Source of the DNA: Thermoguttaceae bacterium
GTDB taxonomy: Bacteria; Planctomycetota; Planctomycetia; Pirellulales; Thermoguttaceae
Reading direction: 5' to 3'
Assembly (NCBI GenBank): GCA_028695865.1
Contig: JAQVID010000235.1
Coordinates: 1 to 5,928, forward strand
Length of the DNA: 5,928 bases
The notes under the pieces were generated by a model. It ran no database searches. It saw nothing but the letters and a program-made list of their open reading frames with translations, and was not told where the DNA came from. Positions 5,874 through 5,928 of the stretch are shown here, piece after piece. The position numbers were made by a program, and so were the translations under genes. The stretch's first letter is position 1. Each line of letters starts with the position of its first letter.

Positions 5874-5928
5874 GAGATCATTGTGTATGACTCTTTTTGG
5901 ACTATCGAACAATTCGAGCGGAAATATT

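Overview
The window looks like chromosomal sequence from a Planctomycetota bacterium, most likely Pirellulales-like. This is inferred from the style of the soluble histidine kinase (a THEFNN-type H-box without a sensor domain), a secreted glycoside-hydrolase-like protein of a kind common in that phylum, and loose gene packing with few strong Shine-Dalgarno sites. No rRNA, tRNA, CRISPR array or transposase gene was found, so the phylum call is tentative.

Layout: (1) bases 1-78 are the last 25 codons of a gene whose tail resembles the C-terminus of an amidohydrolase. (2) 107-2521 (+) encodes a secreted protein of 804 residues: signal peptide, carbohydrate-binding-like beta domain, then a GH101/GH129/DUF5696-like beta-sandwich plus barrel. 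(3) A 134-base gap with a GC hairpin leads to 2656-3444 (+), a TauE/SafE (TSUP) anion transporter. (4) The 242-base gap 3445-3686 holds a near-consensus sigma70-type promoter and a leader of about 160 nt with mutually exclusive helices and a possible pseudoknot. This leader precedes (5) 3687-4406 (+), a coiled-coil plus C4 zinc-ribbon protein with a good Shine-Dalgarno. (6) The convergent non-coding interval 4407-5055 contains a probable intrinsic terminator, a 123-bp nested imperfect palindrome, a 22-bp-spaced direct repeat and a further 40-nt hairpin. (7) 5056-5835 (-) is a soluble histidine kinase that may be read from a nearly leaderless promoter.

The first two genes may be co-transcribed and could serve catabolism of imported or external carbohydrate. 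The transporter follows on the same strand but has no proven link. The zinc-ribbon gene is its own transcription unit, and the kinase is an orphan within the window. No multi-gene defence or mobile system is visible. The least explained parts are the structured leader at 3524-3686 and the palindromic element at 4561-4683.
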